The translations under genes were made by a program, and so were the position numbers. 8,672 nucleotides of DNA, from NCBI GenBank assembly GCA_023459755.1, contig JAEWSS010000061.1:1-8672 (forward strand), read 5' to 3'. This document shows positions 7,277 to 8,672 of this stretch, piece by piece. The DNA is from Verrucomicrobiota bacterium. GTDB taxonomy: Bacteria; Verrucomicrobiota; Lentisphaeria; Victivallales; Victivallaceae. The notes below the pieces were generated by a model that was given only the letters and a program-made list of their open reading frames with translations, ran no database searches and had not been told where the DNA came from. The number at the start of each line of letters is the position of its first letter. Position 1 is the first letter of the stretch.

Positions 7277-7305
7277 ATTATAACACAAATCACGGTGCAA
7301 AGCAA
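7277..7305 (-). promoter_or_regulatory. housekeeping sigma promoter with extended -10
   Basis: On the minus strand a perfect TATAAT (7282-7277) is preceded by TGT, giving the extended -10 form TGnTATAAT. Seventeen bases upstream lies TTGCTT (7305-7300), which matches the first three bases of TTGACA. Transcription would start near 7270, giving a leader of about 24 bases that holds the Shine-Dalgarno site. This should drive the zinc-ribbon and glycosyltransferase genes. Confidence 0.75.
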
Positions 7306-7319
7306 ATGCCGCTCCGGCA
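7299..7319 (-). terminator. possible weak terminator after the amidase gene
   Basis: On the minus strand, 11 bases past the amidase stop codon, a 5 bp stem TGCCG-GAG-CGGCA (7319-7307) is followed by TTTGCTTT. The stem is short and the T run is broken, so termination would be partial. The tail overlaps the -35 element of the next promoter. It may be chance in a GC-rich genome. Confidence 0.3.
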
Positions 7320-7330
7320 AAAATTCAAAC

Positions 7331-7972
7331 TTATTTGTTTTTTTCCAGTTCGGCCAGCGAATCGGCGACCCGCTGCTTGAACTCCGGCCAGCGGTTGTCC
7401 TCAATTATGCGGTGAGGACACTTCTTGCCGGACCAGTCCTGATGCATGCGAAGATCGTCGATGGTCAGATGATTGACGAAAAGCAGCCAGGCGGCGAGTT
7501 TCACCGCGTTGTCCTCGCTGCGCCGGTAGAGGTCGCCGTCATACAGGGTGCTGCGGCAGATCTCGATGCCGATGCTCTTCATGTTGCCGTCGCCGTGACC
7601 GTCGCCGGCATGCCAGCCGTGCATGTCCAAGGGCATGATCTGAACCGCCTCGCTTTCATCGACCGCAAAGTGAAAGGAGATGTACACCGAGTCGCGGCGG
7701 TTGTTCAGATAGTCGCGCTCGCGGACGGCCGGAGCCTTGTTCGCGGTGTTGTGAATGGTCACATAGCGCGGCGTCATCGGGCCGGGCAGTTTATACTCGC
7801 GGTTATAGTCGTTCTCGTCAAGCAGCATTTTGCGGATCGGCAGACCGTTGCAGATGTAGGTGTCCTGATTTTCCGCCACCTTGGGCGGGGCGGAGGAAAA
7901 CATTCCCGGCGCCGACTGGCAGCCGGCGGTGAAAATTGCGGCCGCGGCCGCGTAAAACAGTCTTTTTCGCAT
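7331..7972 (-). CDS. lipoprotein N-acetylmuramoyl-L-alanine amidase (Amidase_2 family)
   Basis: Zinc amidase that should cut the bond between N-acetylmuramic acid and L-alanine in peptidoglycan or its fragments. Residues 1-17 form a lipoprotein signal (MRKR, an Ala-rich core, then TAGC) with C18 as the lipidated residue. Thr at -3 is unusual, and Q19 at +2 would favour the outer membrane by the E. coli rule. Likely zinc ligands are H74 (TIHNTAN), H177 (MHQDW) and C185 in GKKCPHR. WHAGDG (120-125) and SIGIEIC (133-139, with E137) are typical of the CwlA/XlyA branch. At 213 aa it is a single catalytic domain with no cell-wall binding repeats. The start ATG has AAAGGA about 11 bases upstream, a long spacing. 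It lies 20 bp after the sugar-binding gene and is probably co-transcribed with it. Recycling of wall fragments or wall remodelling are both possible. Confidence 0.93.
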   Translation of the reverse strand: MRKRLFYAAAAAIFTAGCQSAPGMFSSAPPKVAENQDTYICNGLPIRKMLLDENDYNREYKLPGPMTPRYVTIHNTANKAPAVRERDYLNNRRDSVYISFHFAVDESEAVQIMPLDMHGWHAGDGHGDGNMKSIGIEICRSTLYDGDLYRRSEDNAVKLAAWLLFVNHLTIDDLRMHQDWSGKKCPHRIIEDNRWPEFKQRVADSLAELEKNK

Positions 7973-7992
7973 TTGTCGTCCGATCCTTTATT

Positions 7993-8672
7993 TTACTTGA
8001 ATACCAGTTCTCCGAAGAACTGAACCGCGTGGAAGCTGGTGCCGCCGAGACTCCAGGAGCTGTCCACGCCTTTGATCCGGTCGCCGCGGTGGAAGTTGGC
8101 GCGCCACCTGACGCCGGGCGCGGGCTGAACCGGCGTCAGACGTTCAAGTTCGACCACCGGAACCGCCATTTCCGCAGTCCAGCCGTCGGCGAACCGGCGA
8201 ACCGCCAGCCGCCAGTCCGGATTCCAGAGGAAGCCGCCTTCGCCGTTGGGTTCGTCGAATTTGTTGCCGGCGTAGTCGAAGCACCACTGCCCGTAGCCGC
8301 CGCCCATCGAGGGCTGAAGAAATACCGCCACGCTGTCGGCGTTCAGAAACACGGTGGAGTCGTGGGGCTGGGAGCCAAGCTCCGGCAGTTCGCTTGAATT
8401 GGGAACGACAAAGGCAAAATAAACGTTTTCATCGTCGTAAAGCGCCCGCACCGACGGCGGAAGCGGATCGACTGAACCATTGCGCGGCGCAAGATACACC
8501 GTTTCGGCGGCGCTCCATTCGTCGATCTCCGGAACGCCGTCCACCGTCACCGCCACAACCGCGCGGTTGACCGCCAGCTCCGGCGCGACCTTGTCCACCA
8601 TTTCTCTGGCGTTGGCGGCCGCCTGTACGATCATGCGGTCGGGCAGACCGGAGGCGCGGAAGGGTTCAAGCG
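7993..8672 (-). CDS. CBM9-like sugar-binding domain protein, N-terminal part outside window
   Basis: The C-terminal portion of a larger protein: the frame stays open to the last base of the window, and the codons upstream of the first internal ATG at 8634 (LEPFRASGLPDR) contain no stop. From about codon 45 the sequence follows the beta-sandwich pattern of family-9 carbohydrate-binding modules and their relatives: EIDEWSAAE, then LYDDENVYFAF, DSVAVFLQP, GWTAEMAVPVVEL, RWRANFHR and SWSLGGTSFHAVQFFGELVF at the C-terminus. Such modules often end glycoside hydrolases or large extracellular proteins in Lentisphaerae and Planctomycetes (family knowledge, not shown here). The short piece before the module is helical and probably ends the preceding domain, which I cannot identify. 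Any catalytic activity would lie outside the window. The amidase gene follows 20 bp downstream. Confidence 0.83.
   Translation of the reverse strand, partial: LEPFRASGLPDRMIVQAAANAREMVDKVAPELAVNRAVVAVTVDGVPEIDEWSAAETVYLAPRNGSVDPLPPSVRALYDDENVYFAFVVPNSSELPELGSQPHDSTVFLNADSVAVFLQPSMGGGYGQWCFDYAGNKFDEPNGEGGFLWNPDWRLAVRRFADGWTAEMAVPVVELERLTPVQPAPGVRWRANFHRGDRIKGVDSSWSLGGTSFHAVQFFGELVFK

Noticed and set aside
7247..7300. Longer zinc-ribbon protein starting at 7300
   Set aside because: The extension would contain the extended -10 and the Shine-Dalgarno site; the family begins near the MAGWLDALL segment.
6563..8023. Long plus-strand open frame (486 codons) opposite the zinc-ribbon and amidase genes
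   Set aside because: It is an antisense shadow created by high third-position GC; it has no ribosome site or recognisable domain, while the minus-strand genes have clear families.

Overview
The window is ordinary, gene-dense bacterial chromosome with high GC content. It holds no RNA genes, CRISPR array, insertion sequence or phage genes. Seven protein genes are supported and two of them run off the window edges. Several points suggest a PVC-superphylum bacterium, perhaps Lentisphaerota: the gene mix, a Chlamydia CT398-like coiled-coil zinc-ribbon protein, a solute-binding protein with a long C-terminal extension, and a CBM9-like sugar-binding domain. This assignment is an inference from family recognition, not a database match.

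Left block, plus strand (2-5517): a sigma-70 family factor of the RpoD type, open at the left edge, is followed after 11 bp by a complete binding-protein-dependent ABC importer. The order is ATPase, solute-binding protein, then a permease with two membrane domains fused in one chain. The spacers are 3 bp each, so the importer is clearly one operon, and the sigma gene probably belongs to the same transcript. The layout resembles ferric-iron (FbpABC/AfuABC), thiamine or phosphonate importers. The substrate cannot be settled from sequence.

Middle (5518-5625): a short convergent intergenic region holds a degenerate iterated motif and no convincing terminator.

Right block, minus strand (8672-5626, read right to left): a CBM9-like sugar-binding protein open at the right edge, then a 20 bp gap, then a lipoprotein N-acetylmuramoyl-L-alanine amidase. 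A weak terminator and a good housekeeping-type promoter (extended -10) follow. That promoter drives the zinc-ribbon gene and, 10 bp after it, a GT-A-type glycosyltransferase.

No clearly new multi-gene system is visible. The best leads are the divergent RpoD-like factor physically joined to an importer operon, the near-identical nucleotide repeat at the two coupling loops of the fused permease, and the glycosyltransferase that lacks a DXD where one is expected.
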